A stretch of 64,000 bases of DNA from Methylocella tundrae (GCF_901905185.1 NZ_CABFMQ020000046.1:43956-107955); one strand, 5' to 3'; counted from the first letter of the stretch, positions 9,992 through 19,850 are shown. The notes: a model not told the origin generated them from the sequence alone. Translations and numbers: made by a program.

Positions 9992-10369
9992 ATGACACAT
10001 GAAGACGGCTATTTGCCCCCATCGCCTTTGGCCGCAGGACTGAAAGGCCGCTGTCCCCGCTGCGGAAAGGGAGCGCTCTTCAAAGGCTTCCTGACGTTCG
10101 CGCCGAAGTGCGATGTCTGCGGTCTTGATTTTGGCTTCGCCGACTCGGCTGACGGCCCGGCGGTTTTCGTTTCCCTAATCGGCGGCTTCATCGTGCTCGG
10201 CATAGCTTTATGGACGGAGCTGACTTTCGAACCGCCGATGTGGGTTCATCTCGTTGTGTTTCTGCCGCTGACGCTGATTGTCTGCATCGGACTTTTGCGT
10301 CCGCTGAAAGGCGTACTTGTCGCGCAGCAATATCGCACCAAGGCCGAACAAGGGCGGTTCGAGCGTTGA
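9992..10369 (+). CDS. DUF983 family small membrane protein
   Basis: A 125-residue protein with a zinc-ribbon-like N-terminus, RCPRCGKG at about 19-26 and CDVCGLDFG at about 40-48, followed by two hydrophobic segments at about 61-75 and 84-101. This is the DUF983 pattern. In many alphaproteobacteria DUF983 genes lie between cytochrome c oxidase subunit III and SURF1 (family knowledge), and here SURF1 follows with its start overlapping the stop. A role near oxidase assembly is inferred from position only. AAGGA precedes the ATG by about 6 bases. Confidence 0.85.
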   Translation: MTHEDGYLPPSPLAAGLKGRCPRCGKGALFKGFLTFAPKCDVCGLDFGFADSADGPAVFVSLIGGFIVLGIALWTELTFEPPMWVHLVVFLPLTLIVCIGLLRPLKGVLVAQQYRTKAEQGRFER

Positions 10370-11100
10370 CGCGGACGTTGACGAAAGAACGGCCGGCTAG
10401 GCTGCTCTGGCCTGCGATCGCGACGCTTCTCGGCTGTGCTTTTCTGACGGCGCTCGGCGTCTGGCAATTGCATCGCCTCGCCTGGAAGGAAGGCCTGATC
10501 GCGCAGATCGAGACCCGCGCCAAGGCCCCCCCCTCGGCGTTGCCGCCAGAGAGCCAGTGGGCGCAATTGCGCCCGGACGATTATGAGTATCGCCACGTCG
10601 AACTGACGGGCGTCTTTGACAATGGCAAGGAAGCGCTGATCTTTCGCCCAGCCGGCGGCGCGGCGAGGCAGCCGGGCTATCTCGTGCTCACGCCTCTGCG
10701 GCTCGACTCAGGCGCTTACGTCATCGTCAATCGAGGCTTCGCGCCGCTCGACCGGAAAGACCCCGGCAGCCGGCCGCAGGGACAGGTCGAAGGCGAAACC
10801 CATATCACGGGCTTGATGCGCCAGCCGGAATCGCGAAACCTGTTCACCCCTGCCGACGATCCCGAAACGGGCGCGTATTTCACGCGCGACCCAGCCTTGA
10901 TCGCCGCCCATTTCGGTCTTTCCCCGGCGGCGCCCTTCAGCATCGACGCGGACGCGGCGCCGATCCCCGGCGGCTGGCCGCAAGGGGGCGCGACGGAGCT
11001 GGTTTTTCCCAATAATCACCTCTCCTACGCCCTGACCTGGTTCGGCCTCGCTTTCGCGCTTGTCGCGGTATTCGTCGTCTTTGCATGGCAAAACCGCTAA
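10366..11100 (+). CDS. SURF1 family cytochrome oxidase assembly protein
   Basis: About 244 residues with the SURF1 layout: a transmembrane helix near residues 12-32 ending in LGVWQLHRL, a large extracytoplasmic domain with the YEYRHVELTG and VIVNRGF motifs, and a second helix at the C-terminus (about 222-241). SURF1 proteins help insert haem a into cytochrome c oxidase subunit I. The start is a TTG: TTG 10366 overlaps the DUF983 stop as TTGA, and another TTG lies at 10378. Either gives a normal family length. No oxidase subunit is in the window; those genes would be expected on the far side of DUF983 in relatives but are not there. Confidence 0.88.
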   Translation: MTRTLTKERPARLLWPAIATLLGCAFLTALGVWQLHRLAWKEGLIAQIETRAKAPPSALPPESQWAQLRPDDYEYRHVELTGVFDNGKEALIFRPAGGAARQPGYLVLTPLRLDSGAYVIVNRGFAPLDRKDPGSRPQGQVEGETHITGLMRQPESRNLFTPADDPETGAYFTRDPALIAAHFGLSPAAPFSIDADAAPIPGGWPQGGATELVFPNNHLSYALTWFGLAFALVAVFVVFAWQNR

Positions 11101-11251
11101 TTGCGCCATATTCTCCTGATTTTCGTTTGAGAACAGTGGCGCGATTTCGTCTTATGCAACAGCGCCTGTTGCTGCCCGCCTCGCTGAATTATGTTAGACG
11201 CCTTGACTCAATCGATAAATTCGTCGCTCCGGCGAGATCTGGATCCCTGTC

Positions 11252-12685
11252 TTGAAATACATCTCCACCCGCGGCGAAGCTGCGCCGCTATCCTTCACCC
11301 AGACGCTGCTCGCAGGGCTCGCGCCGGACGGCGGCCTATACTTGCCGCAAGACTATCCAAGGCTGAGCCAGGAGGAAATCGCTGGTTTTGCCGGCAGATC
11401 CTATGCGGAAGTCGCTGAAGCCGTCATCTCGCCTTATGTGGCGGACGAGATCGCGGCGCCGGCCCTGCGCGGCATGATCGAGGCCGCCTACGCGAGCTTT
11501 CGGCATCCGGCCGTCGCTCCCCTCGCCCAGCTTGACGATAATCTCTTTACGCTCGAACTTTTCCACGGTCCGACGCTGGCCTTCAAAGATCTCGCGATGC
11601 AACTGCTGGCGCGCCTCGTCGAACACGCGCTGCACGCGCGCGGACAGCGGGCGACAATCGTCGGCGCGACCTCTGGCGACACGGGCGCCGCGGCGATCGA
11701 GGCCTTCTCGGGCCTGCGACAGGTCGATGTGTTTATTCTTTACCCGCATGGGCGCGTCTCGGAGGTGCAGCGGCGCCAGATGACCACGGTCGGCGCCGAC
11801 AACGTTCACGCAATCGCCATCGAGGGCTCTTTCGACGACGCGCAGGCCGCGGTCAAAGCTCTTTTCAACAACCCGCCGCTGCGCGAGAAACTCAATCTTT
11901 GCGGCGTGAACTCGATCAATTGGGCGCGCATCCTCGCCCAGACCGTCTATTACTTCACGAGCGCCGTCGCTCTTGGCGCCCCTTATCGTCCTGTTTCCTT
12001 CGTCACGCCGACGGGCAATTTCGGCGATGTTTTCGCCGGCTGGATCGCCAAGCGCATGGGGCTACCTGTCGACCGGCTGGTGATCGCCACCAATTCCAAC
12101 GACATCCTGCCGCGCGCCCTCGCGAGCGGCGCCTATGCCCTCGGCGAGGTGCGCCCGACGCAATCGCCCTCGATGGACATTCAGGTTTCGTCCAATTTCG
12201 AGCGGCTTCTGTTTGAAGCCTCTGGCCGCGACGCGCCGACGATCCGCGCCAAGATGGCGCAACTCGCCCAGTCGCGCTCGTTCGACATCGACGCCGGCGC
12301 GCTGAACGCCATCCGCGCCGATTTCGACGCGTTCAGCGTCAGCGAAGAACAGACCAGCCAGGAGATCGCGCGGCTCTGGCGCGAAGCGCGCTATCTTTGT
12401 GATCCGCACTCCGCCGTCGGCGTCAGCGCCGCGCGGCGGGAGGCTCTTTCACGCGGGGCAAGAACGCCGCTCGTCGTGCTCGGCACCGCCCATGCCGCGA
12501 AGTTTCCCGACGCCATCGAGGCCGCCACGGGCCTGCGCCCGGAACTGCCGCCACATCTCGCCGGCCTCATGGAGCGGCCCGAGCATTTCTCGGTCCTGCC
12601 CAATGATCAGGGCGAAATCGAACGCTTCATTCGCGCCGCCGTCTCGGGCGAGACGGGCCGAGAGCCTCAAAAGGCGGCGTCATGA
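11252..12685 (+). CDS. thrC: Threonine synthase
   Basis: PLP enzyme converting O-phosphohomoserine to threonine. The 477-residue protein begins MKYISTRGE, typical of the family, carries the PLP lysine in LAFKDLAMQ at about residue 112, the SGDTGAAA phosphate-binding loop at about 140, and PTGNFGD at about 253. The start is TTG 11252. The length fits the longer bacterial/fungal class of ThrC. Its stop overlaps the next start (ATGA), so thrC and the M16 peptidase gene are translationally coupled. The homoserine kinase for the previous step is at 20900-21865. Confidence 0.95.
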   Translation: MKYISTRGEAAPLSFTQTLLAGLAPDGGLYLPQDYPRLSQEEIAGFAGRSYAEVAEAVISPYVADEIAAPALRGMIEAAYASFRHPAVAPLAQLDDNLFTLELFHGPTLAFKDLAMQLLARLVEHALHARGQRATIVGATSGDTGAAAIEAFSGLRQVDVFILYPHGRVSEVQRRQMTTVGADNVHAIAIEGSFDDAQAAVKALFNNPPLREKLNLCGVNSINWARILAQTVYYFTSAVALGAPYRPVSFVTPTGNFGDVFAGWIAKRMGLPVDRLVIATNSNDILPRALASGAYALGEVRPTQSPSMDIQVSSNFERLLFEASGRDAPTIRAKMAQLAQSRSFDIDAGALNAIRADFDAFSVSEEQTSQEIARLWREARYLCDPHSAVGVSAARREALSRGARTPLVVLGTAHAAKFPDAIEAATGLRPELPPHLAGLMERPEHFSVLPNDQGEIERFIRAAVSGETGREPQKAAS

Positions 12686-13950
12686 GCGCAAAGGTCACGA
12701 CATTGCCGTCCGGGCTTCGCGTCGTCACCGACGCCATGCCGCATCTTGAAACCGCCTCGCTCGGCGTCTGGGTCGGCGCCGGGTCGCGCCACGAGCGCAA
12801 GAGCGAACATGGCCTCTCCCATCTTCTCGAACACATGGCCTTCAAAGGCACGCGCCGGCGTTCGGCTCGGGCGATCGCCGAAGAAATCGAGGCCGCGGGC
12901 GGCGATCTCAACGCCGCGACGAGCACCGAACACACCGCCTATTACGCCCATGTGCTCGCCGAGGACGCGCCGCTCGCGCTTGACATCCTCGCCGACATCC
13001 TGACCGACAGCATCTTCGACGCGGAAGAGCTCGAGCGCGAAAAAGGCGTCATCCTTCAGGAGATCGGCGCGGTCGAGGATACGCCGGACGATTTCGTTTT
13101 CGACCTGTTCAACGCCTCGGCCTTTCCCGACCAGCCGATCGGCCGGCCGATTCTGGGAACGCCCGAACAGATCGCCGGCTTCAGCCGCGACGCCATCGGC
13201 GCTTATCTCGACAGCCATTACTGCAGCCGCGCGACCGTGATCGGCGCCGCCGGCGCCATCGACCATGATCGCATCTGCGCGGATGTCGAGAAGCGCTTTT
13301 CGGGCCTTGCGGCCGGCGGCGATTCCCGCGCCGCGGCGCCGGCCGCGCTTTATCGCGGCGGCGAAATCCTGATGAAGCGCCGGCTCGAACAGGCCCATAT
13401 CGTCATCGGATTCGAAGGCCTCTCCTACGCCGACGAGGATTTTTACGCCCTGCAGGTGTTCGCCAACGCCGTCGGCGGCGGCATGTCCTCGCGCCTGTTC
13501 CAGGAAGTGCGCGAGACGCGCGGCCTTGCCTATTCCATCCACGCCTTTCACTGGGGCTATTCGGATACCGGCCTTTTCGGCTTTTACGCGGCGACTGGCG
13601 CCAAGGACGTCGCGGAATTGATGCCAGTCGCCCTTGATTGCCTCGGCGAAGCGGCGCAACGGCTGAGCGAGGCCGAAGCGCGCCGCGCCAAGGCGCAGAT
13701 GAAGGTCTCGCTGCTCGCGGCGCTTGAATCGCCTTCCGCGCGTTGCGAACAAATCGCGCGGCAGGTGATGGCTTTCGACAGGGTCCTCTCGCGCGAGGAA
13801 ATCATCGGCAAGATTGATCAGCTTGATATCGCCGCCATCCGGCAAGCGGGCGCGCGGGCGCTCTCATCAAAGCCGACGGTCGCCGCCATCGGCCCCGTTA
13901 ACAAGGTTTTTGCCCCCGACCGCGTCGCGCAGCGTCTGCGCGCCTGTTGA
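12682..13950 (+). CDS. M16 family zinc peptidase (processing-peptidase-like)
   Basis: A 422-residue M16B peptidase of the mitochondrial processing peptidase/PqqL-like group. The inverted zinc motif HxxEH is HLLEH at residues 47-51, with the distal glutamate in the ELEREKGVILQEI helix at about 115-127. The C-terminal M16 half contains the usual GGGMSSRLFQEVRE and GLAYSIHAF motifs. It has no signal peptide, so it is probably cytoplasmic. The gene overlaps thrC by four bases and is followed closely by an acetyltransferase gene. thrC-M16-GNAT is a recurring order in Rhizobiales (recalled, not checked). Confidence 0.93.
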   Translation: MSAKVTTLPSGLRVVTDAMPHLETASLGVWVGAGSRHERKSEHGLSHLLEHMAFKGTRRRSARAIAEEIEAAGGDLNAATSTEHTAYYAHVLAEDAPLALDILADILTDSIFDAEELEREKGVILQEIGAVEDTPDDFVFDLFNASAFPDQPIGRPILGTPEQIAGFSRDAIGAYLDSHYCSRATVIGAAGAIDHDRICADVEKRFSGLAAGGDSRAAAPAALYRGGEILMKRRLEQAHIVIGFEGLSYADEDFYALQVFANAVGGGMSSRLFQEVRETRGLAYSIHAFHWGYSDTGLFGFYAATGAKDVAELMPVALDCLGEAAQRLSEAEARRAKAQMKVSLLAALESPSARCEQIARQVMAFDRVLSREEIIGKIDQLDIAAIRQAGARALSSKPTVAAIGPVNKVFAPDRVAQRLRAC

Positions 13951-13963
13951 AGGAGTTGGCGCC

Positions 13964-14575
13964 GTGGCGCTTTTTCGAATCGGGCCGAACATCGAGATTC
14001 CCCACTTCGTGCGCGGCGACGGCGTCTATCTGCGGCCGCCGGAAATGCGCGACTTCGAGGCGTGGTCGAGCCTGCGCGAACACAGCCGCGATTTTCTGAC
14101 GCCGTGGGAGCCGACCTGGCCCGGCGACGATCTGACGCGCGCCGCTTTCCGCCGGCGCGTGCGCCGCCATCAGCAGGAGATCGAGAGCAACGAAGCCTAT
14201 CCGTTTCTTGTCTTTCGCGACGATGACGTGCTGCTTGGCGGCCTCACCCTCGGCCAGATCAAGCGCGGCGTCGTGCAGGCCGCGACGCTCGGTTATTGGA
14301 TCGGCGAAATTTTTGCGAATCAAGGCTTTATGACGAGGGCCGCGCGCGCTGCGGTGGCCTTTTCCTTCGGCTCGCTGCGGCTTCATCGGGTCGAGGCCTC
14401 CTGCCTGCCCCATAACGCGGCATCGATGAGACTGCTGGAACGCGTCGGGTTCAAGCGGGAAGGCTATGCGCGCGCCTATCTGCGCATCAACGGAGTCTGG
14501 GAGGATCATTTGCTGTTCGGCATGCTCGAATCCGATCAGACGCCCTTGCGGCCGCCGCGGCAGGGCAAGTTCTGA
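13964..14575 (+). CDS. GNAT acetyltransferase, RimJ/RimL type
   Basis: A 203-residue GNAT N-acetyltransferase of the RimJ type, which acetylates protein N-termini. It shows VYLRPPEMRD at the N-terminus, the central TLGYWIGEIFANQG, and the acetyl-CoA/C-terminal block HNAASMRLLERVGFKREG. An open frame extends further upstream to 13814 inside the M16 gene, but GTG 13964 has AAGGAG about 8 bases before it and gives the usual family length, so it is taken as the start. It follows the M16 gene by 13 bases and probably ends the thrC operon. Confidence 0.9.
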   Translation: MALFRIGPNIEIPHFVRGDGVYLRPPEMRDFEAWSSLREHSRDFLTPWEPTWPGDDLTRAAFRRRVRRHQQEIESNEAYPFLVFRDDDVLLGGLTLGQIKRGVVQAATLGYWIGEIFANQGFMTRAARAAVAFSFGSLRLHRVEASCLPHNAASMRLLERVGFKREGYARAYLRINGVWEDHLLFGMLESDQTPLRPPRQGKF

Positions 14576-14587
14576 ATCGGCAAGCTA

Positions 14588-14621
14588 TTCACCGGCGGGG
14601 CCGCGACCGGCGAAGGTTTTT
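14588..14621 (+). terminator. Possible intrinsic terminator after the thrC operon
   Basis: TTCACCGG at 14588-14595 can pair with CCGGCGAA at 14607-14614 (one A-C mismatch), followed by GGTTTTT. It lies 13 bases past the acetyltransferase stop. The imperfect stem makes this a moderate call. Confidence 0.4.
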
Positions 14622-14775
14622 GCTTGCGCGCCTCACCCGCGCATCCCAAAACCGACACGAATGACCGCTAAACCGTCTCGTTGCCGCTGGCGGACATAAG
14701 CTTTACCATTCAAGATCGCCCCTCGGCTCGAACCGCTCCTTTCGCGGGCGGCTCCATTCCACAGGTAAATCACTC

Positions 14776-17658
14776 TTGGCGGGCATTGCTCATTATTTTC
14801 GTTGTCTCATCCTTCTCGCGGCGCTCGCGGCGGGCTTGAGCCCAGCGCGAGCGATCGAGTCCGTGCGGGTTCCACTCGATTCTCAGGTGATCGACCTCAC
14901 CAAGGCGATCGAAAGCTATAATTCCGCCGGCGATCGCCTGCTCGTCTCGACGGCTCCGGGGTCGGACGGGATCGTCCGGCGCATCGAGGTGCGCGCCAGA
15001 GAACAGGGAACGCGTCCGAACTGGATCGTCTTCGCGCTGACCAACGACACCGGGGAACAGATCGAACGGCTGATCGTCGCGCCGCACTTCCGCCTCGTCG
15101 GCTCCGGCGTCATCTGGCCCGATCTCGGCGCGACGCGCATTTCCGCGATCACCGCGAGCCAGGGTTTTCCGCCGGAACGTGAGGACAGTGAGGACGCCGA
15201 TGTTTTCCGGCTGACCCTCGATCCGGGAACGACCGTCACTTATGTCGCCGAATTGCGCACGCCCAACCTGCCCCAGCTCCACCTCTGGGAGCCGGACGCC
15301 TATAAGGACAGGATGACGAGCCTTTCGCTCTACAAGGGCATCGTCATCGGCGTCGCCGGCCTCCTCGCCCTGTTTTTGACCATCGTCTTCGTCATCAAGG
15401 GCGCTGTGATCTTTCCCGCCGCAGCGGCGCTCGCCTGGACGGTGCTCGCCTATGTCTGCATCGACTTTGGCTTCTGGGGAAAGATTTTCGGCACCGAGGG
15501 CCAATCGGACCGGATCTGGCGCGCCGGCGCCGAGACCATCCTCGCAGCGACGCTGCTGGTTTTTCTGTTCGCCTATCTGAACCTCAACCGCTGGCACGTT
15601 CGGGCCTCCCACGTCGCAGCGATCTGGCTGATTTTCCTTGCCGCACTCGTCGGCCTCTCGGTCTATGACGCGCCGGTCGCCGCAGGCGTCGCGCGCATTT
15701 CGCTCGCAACCATCGGCGTCGTCGGCTTTGTCCTCGTGTTGTATCTCGCCGTTCACGGCTACGACCGCGCGGTGATGCTGATCCCGACCTGGTTCCTGCT
15801 GCTCGCCTGGATCATCGGCGCCGCCTTTACCGTCACCGGAACGCTGACCAATGATCTCGTTTCCCCGGCGCTGATCGGCGGCCTCGTGCTGATCGTCATG
15901 CTCATCGGCTTCACCATCATGCAAAATGCGTTCGTCGGCAGCGGCCTCGCCCACGGCGCTGTGTCCGACATCGAGCGCAAGGCGCTGGCTCTGACTGGCA
16001 GCGGCGACATCATCTTCGATTGGGACGTCGCCGCCGACCGGGTCTATGTCAGTCCCGAGGTCGAGGCTCAACTGGGCCTCGCCCGCGGCGCGCTCGAGGG
16101 GCCGGCCTCGAACTGGCTCGACGCGCTGCATCCGCTCGAGCGCGACCGCTACCGCGCCTGCCTCGACGCCATGCTGGAGCAACGGCGCGGCCGCATCAAT
16201 CAGGATTTCCGCCTGCGCGCCTTTGACGGCCAGCATTTCTGGTTCCGCATGAAGGCGCGGCCCGTGATCGGTCCCGACGGAGAAGTCTTGCGCATCGTCG
16301 GCGCGCTGAGCGACATCACGGAAATCAAGACCGCGGAGGAACGGCTTCTGCACGACGCCGTGCATGACAATCTGACCGGGCTGCCCAATCGCGAATTGTT
16401 CTTCGACCGGCTCGACGCGGCGCTGACCCTCGCCCAAAGCGACCCGAAAGTGCGCCCGACCGTCATCAGCATCGACATCGACCGCTTCAAGCAGATCAAT
16501 GAAGCGGTCGGACTTTCGGCCGGCGATTCGATCCTCCTCACTTTGGCGCGGCGCCTTGGCCGCATCCTGAAGCCGCAGGATACGCTCGCGCGCCTTTCGG
16601 GCGATCAATTCGCGGCGCTCATCGTCTCAGAACCCGAAACCGAACAGATTACCGCGCTGGCCAATGTCGTGCGGCGCGTCGCCTCGACGCCGGTGACGTT
16701 CAGCGACAAGGAAATTCCGCTTACCGCCTCGATCGGCCTCGCCCTCTACGATCCGCAGCTCCACGCCAAGCGCGAGGACATGCTGAAAGACGCGGAAATC
16801 GCCATGCGCCACGGCAAGCGGCTCGGCGGCAATCGCATTGAGGTGTTCCGGGCGACGATGCGGACCTTGCGGTCAGACCGCTTCGGCCTTGCGGCGGACC
16901 TGCGCCGGGCGCTCGATCGCGGCGAGATGAAGGTTTACTTCCAGCCGATCGTGCGTCTCGAGGATCGCACCGTCGCGGGCTTCGAGGCTTTGCTGCGGTG
17001 GGATCATCCCCGCCTTGGCCGTCTCAATCCCGGCGAATTCATCGGCGTCGCCGAAGAGACAGGCGTCATCATCGATCTCGGCATTTTCGCGCTGGAGCGG
17101 GCAGCGCGCGAACTCGCCGCCTGGCAGCGCGCGCTCGACGTAGATCCGCCGATCTTCGTCAGCGTCAACGTCTCGTCTCGGCAATTGCTGCGCCACGATC
17201 TCCTGCATGACGTCAAGACCGTGCTGTCGCGCGTCGATGTCAGCCCCGGCTCGCTAAAGCTCGAACTGACCGAGAGTCTCGTCATGGAAAACCCCGAATA
17301 TGCGGCGCAGATCCTGACCCGCATCCGCGATCTCGGCGCCGGGCTTTCGCTCGATGATTTCGGCACCGGCTATTCGTCGCTCGCCTATTTGCAGCGGTTT
17401 CCTTTCGACACGATCAAGATTGATCGCTCTTTCGTGCGTCAAAACGGCGCCGGGGCGAGGCCGGTCATCCTGCGCTCCATCGTAACGCTCGCGCATGATC
17501 TTGGCATGGAAGTCGTCGCCGAAGGCGCCGAGGCGGAATCAGATGCGATCGAACTTTATCAACTCGGCTGCGAATACGCTCAAGGCTTCGCCTTCGGTCA
17601 TCCGATCAGCGCCGCCGACGCCCGCAAGCTTGTCGGAGCGGCGACGATCGCCGCTTGA
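14776..17658 (+). CDS. Membrane PAS-GGDEF-EAL protein, likely c-di-GMP phosphodiesterase
   Basis: A 960-residue signalling protein. A signal peptide (about 1-26) leads an extracytoplasmic domain to about 180, then six or seven hydrophobic helices to about 380, a PAS domain at about 405-520, GGDEF at about 540-690, and EAL at about 705-950. The GGDEF motif is degenerate, reading LSGDQF, so cyclase activity is doubtful. The EAL half keeps its active-site residues: EALLRW, the Asn of SVNVSSRQL, the Glu of [16 protein letters not shown], the Lys of TIKIDRSF, the Glu of VVAEGAE and the Gln of EYAQGF. It therefore most likely hydrolyses c-di-GMP, with the GGDEF acting as a regulatory domain (inference). 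The layout resembles proteins with an extracytoplasmic sensor and 7TM core. The start is TTG 14776. It stands alone between two unrelated genes. Confidence 0.93.
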   Translation: MAGIAHYFRCLILLAALAAGLSPARAIESVRVPLDSQVIDLTKAIESYNSAGDRLLVSTAPGSDGIVRRIEVRAREQGTRPNWIVFALTNDTGEQIERLIVAPHFRLVGSGVIWPDLGATRISAITASQGFPPEREDSEDADVFRLTLDPGTTVTYVAELRTPNLPQLHLWEPDAYKDRMTSLSLYKGIVIGVAGLLALFLTIVFVIKGAVIFPAAAALAWTVLAYVCIDFGFWGKIFGTEGQSDRIWRAGAETILAATLLVFLFAYLNLNRWHVRASHVAAIWLIFLAALVGLSVYDAPVAAGVARISLATIGVVGFVLVLYLAVHGYDRAVMLIPTWFLLLAWIIGAAFTVTGTLTNDLVSPALIGGLVLIVMLIGFTIMQNAFVGSGLAHGAVSDIERKALALTGSGDIIFDWDVAADRVYVSPEVEAQLGLARGALEGPASNWLDALHPLERDRYRACLDAMLEQRRGRINQDFRLRAFDGQHFWFRMKARPVIGPDGEVLRIVGALSDITEIKTAEERLLHDAVHDNLTGLPNRELFFDRLDAALTLAQSDPKVRPTVISIDIDRFKQINEAVGLSAGDSILLTLARRLGRILKPQDTLARLSGDQFAALIVSEPETEQITALANVVRRVASTPVTFSDKEIPLTASIGLALYDPQLHAKREDMLKDAEIAMRHGKRLGGNRIEVFRATMRTLRSDRFGLAADLRRALDRGEMKVYFQPIVRLEDRTVAGFEALLRWDHPRLGRLNPGEFIGVAEETGVIIDLGIFALERAARELAAWQRALDVDPPIFVSVNVSSRQLLRHDLLHDVKTVLSRVDVSPGSLKLELTESLVMENPEYAAQILTRIRDLGAGLSLDDFGTGYSSLAYLQRFPFDTIKIDRSFVRQNGAGARPVILRSIVTLAHDLGMEVVAEGAEAESDAIELYQLGCEYAQGFAFGHPISAADARKLVGAATIAA

Positions 17659-17703
17659 TCCGGACGATCCGCAGGTCGCCTCGCGTCAGCACGCCGCGCC
17701 AGG

Positions 17704-17747
17704 GCATGACGCGGAAAAGTGGCGGACTTTTCGGGGCCGCGTCACGC
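17704..17747 (+). repeat. Palindromic REP-like element, copy 1
   Basis: A 44-base imperfect palindrome starting GCATGACGCGGAAAAGT and closing with ACTTTTCGG and CCGCGTCA, located 45 bases past the phosphodiesterase stop. A second copy in the opposite orientation is at 51238-51281. They agree at about 33 of 44 positions, and several differences change both sides of the stem together. It resembles dispersed GAGCATGATCCGGAAAAGT-type elements of Rhizobiales (recalled). Confidence 0.7.
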
Positions 17748-17801
17748 GTTAAAACAAAGGTCTGACGAGCGAAATGCGATTCCGCTTGAACGCATTCGTC
17801 G

Positions 17802-18021
17802 CTAGATCCGACTAAGGGATTCGGCGGCAATCTTGCGACAGGTGATATGCCCTTCAATCGAAGCCTCGCCTTCTCCCTCCTCGCCGGCAATGCTTTCCAG
17901 CGCCTTGCGTGCGATTTCCAGGCAATCCCTCGTATAGGCCAGGGTCTTCGTCAGATGCGCGATGACCTTGTTCTTTTCGGTTCTTTTCGTCGAGTTCTTG
18001 AGCGTGTTCTTCGTCGGTCAT
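17802..18021 (-). pseudogene. Small hypothetical protein gene, frameshifted by a 10-bp tandem duplication
   Basis: ATG 18021 has GGAGG seven bases upstream and opens MTDEEHAQELDEKN, but the frame then becomes unnatural and stops early. The ten bases GTTCTTTTCG occur twice in tandem at 17970-17979 and 17980-17989. Taking out one copy restores one clean frame of 69 codons ending at TAG 17802. The restored protein continues KVIAHLTKTLAYTRDC, then a charged middle, and ends CRKIAAESLSRI. The protein family is not recognised; it is highly charged and probably helical. Either the gene is freshly broken by slippage, the slippage is a phase-variable switch, or the duplication is an assembly error. 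It sits between the EAL gene and yqgE. Confidence 0.75.
17970..17989. repeat. 10-bp perfect tandem duplication inside a gene
   Basis: GTTCTTTTCG is present twice head to tail. Ten is not a multiple of three, so the duplication shifts the frame of the small minus-strand gene at 17802-18021. Confidence 0.95.
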
Positions 18022-18111
18022 CTGCTCGCCTCCCCGGATAGCAAGTTCCGATTTCGGCTCCCTCCCGAACTTCGGCTGGGGGCACGCTGAGCTTATGCGA
18101 GCGCGGCGAAC

Positions 18112-18732
18112 TCAAGCATGGCCGAGATCCGAGGAGAGCCGCCTCAGGTCGATGCCGACTTTGTGCAGCGCACGCTCATATTTCGAGCCAAGCGCCTCAT
18201 CAAAGATCAGCGAAGCGTCGGCCGGAATGTTGAGCCAGCCATTTTCCTGCATCTCGGCCTCGAGCTGACCGGCCGACCAGCCCGCGTAGCCAAGCGCGAG
18301 CAGCGCCCGGTCAGGCCCAGCCCCGCGCGCGATCGCGCGCAAGATGTCGATCGTCGCGGTCAAGGACACGCCATTATCGATCGGCAATGTCGAATTATCG
18401 ATGAAGAAATCGTTGGAATGGAGAACAAATCCCCTGCCGGTCTCCACCGGGCCGCCTTTCAGGACCTGCACCGATCCGGCTTGCGCGGGCAAGCGTATCG
18501 CCTCATCGGCCTTGATCACGTCGAGCTGAACGAGGAGTTCGGAAAATGTCACCTTGCGCGCCGGGCGATTGACGATGATGCCCATCGCGCCCTCCTCGGA
18601 GTGCGCGCAAAGGTAGATGACCGAACGGGAGAAGCGATTGTCGGGCATTCCGGGCATGGCGACGAGCAACTGCCCATCGAGAAACCCGCCCTGGTTCTGC
18701 CGTTCACTTTCGGGAGGCATTTTTGATCCCAT
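18112..18732 (-). CDS. YqgE/AlgH family protein (UPF0301)
   Basis: A protein of about 206 residues with the UPF0301 signature: [13 protein letters not shown] near the N-terminus, then [21 protein letters not shown], and [17 protein letters not shown] in the middle, [15 protein letters not shown] later. The family is widespread in proteobacteria; AlgH was described as a regulator of alginate genes, but the biochemical function is unsettled. An earlier in-frame ATG exists at 18762, but ATG 18732 has GAGG about 8 bases upstream and gives the usual length. Confidence 0.9.
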   Translation of the reverse strand: MGSKMPPESERQNQGGFLDGQLLVAMPGMPDNRFSRSVIYLCAHSEEGAMGIIVNRPARKVTFSELLVQLDVIKADEAIRLPAQAGSVQVLKGGPVETGRGFVLHSNDFFIDNSTLPIDNGVSLTATIDILRAIARGAGPDRALLALGYAGWSAGQLEAEMQENGWLNIPADASLIFDEALGSKYERALHKVGIDLRRLSSDLGHA

Positions 18733-18914
18733 TTTCTCCGCCTCATTCTGCTGAAATTGCATCGACGCCAGTATGTAACTGCTGTCTAGTCTCCATCCTT
18801 GGCTTCCACGATCGCCCGATCCCGCATTTCTATCACTTCAATGTAGGTTGCAGCTTTCGCGCACGCAAAATACCTTGTCTCTTTCTCAACAGGTTCAGCG
18901 ATCAAACAAATGTC

Positions 18915-19850
18915 ATGCAAATGTCTCTCCAGCTTCTAAACGCCGCTTCGGCGCAAACGCGCATGTGCGCCGTCGCAGCTCTATTTGCACTGGGATTCAT
19001 GGCTGAATTACGCGCTGATCCGATCACAACTGACTGGATTTACGGAAAAAAATCAGCCGCGCGGCTGATCGCCGCACCCGGCGCCGTCAAAGGCGCCTAC
19101 AAGGCCGGCGTTGAAATTCGCCTCGATCCAGACGCGCTCACCTATTGGCGCACCCCTGGCGAAACGGGTGTGCCGCCCGTGTTCGACTTCCACGATTCGG
19201 AAAATCTCAAAGAAGCGACTGTCCAGTTTCCGACGCCTTTGCGCATCGATGAGGCCGGCCTCGATGCGTTTGGCTATCGGGGCATGGTGACGTTTCCCGT
19301 CGACGTCACGCTGGCGGACGAGAACCGGCCGGCCGTTCTGTCGGTGTCAATTGAATATGCGGTCTGCGCCGCGATCTGCCTGCCTGTGAAGGCCAAAGCG
19401 AAGCTGGAGCTGCCGGCCCATCCCGGCGAAGGCGCCGCGCCGGACGGGGCCTCGCCCGAAGAAGCCGTTTTCGCCGCCGCGAAAGCCAAGGTTCCGCAGC
19501 GTCTCGACGCTGCCGGGCGCGACGCCAAAATCCTGATCACGCGCGATCGCGGCGCAACGCTGCCGACATGGCGCGTGCAAGTCCGCCCGGAGCCCCAGAC
19601 CGTCGCGGCGGTCTCAACCGATCCCGGCGCGGCCCAGACCGACCTCTTCGTTGAAGGCCAGGAAGGATGGTATTTCGAATCGAAGAAGGGCGAGAAGCCG
19701 AATGAGTTTCTGATCGTCGAGGTTGAAGGGCCAAAGCCGGATGACCTGGCCGCTGGCGCCGGCAAGATTCCGGTGACTCTTACACTCGCCGGGCCACGAC
19801 AAAGCTATGAATTCGCGGTAGACCTCGGCGCGATCCTAGCCTCTCCGTAA
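18915..19850 (+). CDS. Secreted DsbD N-terminal (alpha) domain protein
   Basis: A 311-residue protein with a signal peptide ending near ELRADP, followed by a single immunoglobulin-like domain of the DsbD N-terminal type. The TYWRTPGETGVPP motif and the Cys pair in EYAVCAAICLPVKA (C-x3-C) are the family markers. In DsbD this domain passes electrons to periplasmic partners. Here there is no membrane beta domain and no thioredoxin gamma domain, so it must work with separately encoded partners or has another role. ATG 18915 and ATG 18921 are both possible starts; the frame stays open upstream to 18723 but without a signal-peptide-like beginning. The peroxiredoxin gene follows after about 70 bases, fitting a thiol-redox theme. 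Confidence 0.85.
   Translation: MQMSLQLLNAASAQTRMCAVAALFALGFMAELRADPITTDWIYGKKSAARLIAAPGAVKGAYKAGVEIRLDPDALTYWRTPGETGVPPVFDFHDSENLKEATVQFPTPLRIDEAGLDAFGYRGMVTFPVDVTLADENRPAVLSVSIEYAVCAAICLPVKAKAKLELPAHPGEGAAPDGASPEEAVFAAAKAKVPQRLDAAGRDAKILITRDRGATLPTWRVQVRPEPQTVAAVSTDPGAAQTDLFVEGQEGWYFESKKGEKPNEFLIVEVEGPKPDDLAAGAGKIPVTLTLAGPRQSYEFAVDLGAILASP

Noticed and set aside
14770..16608. 612-codon minus-strand frame
   Set aside because: Antisense to the EAL phosphodiesterase, with Asp/Arg/Gly-rich composition and no motif.
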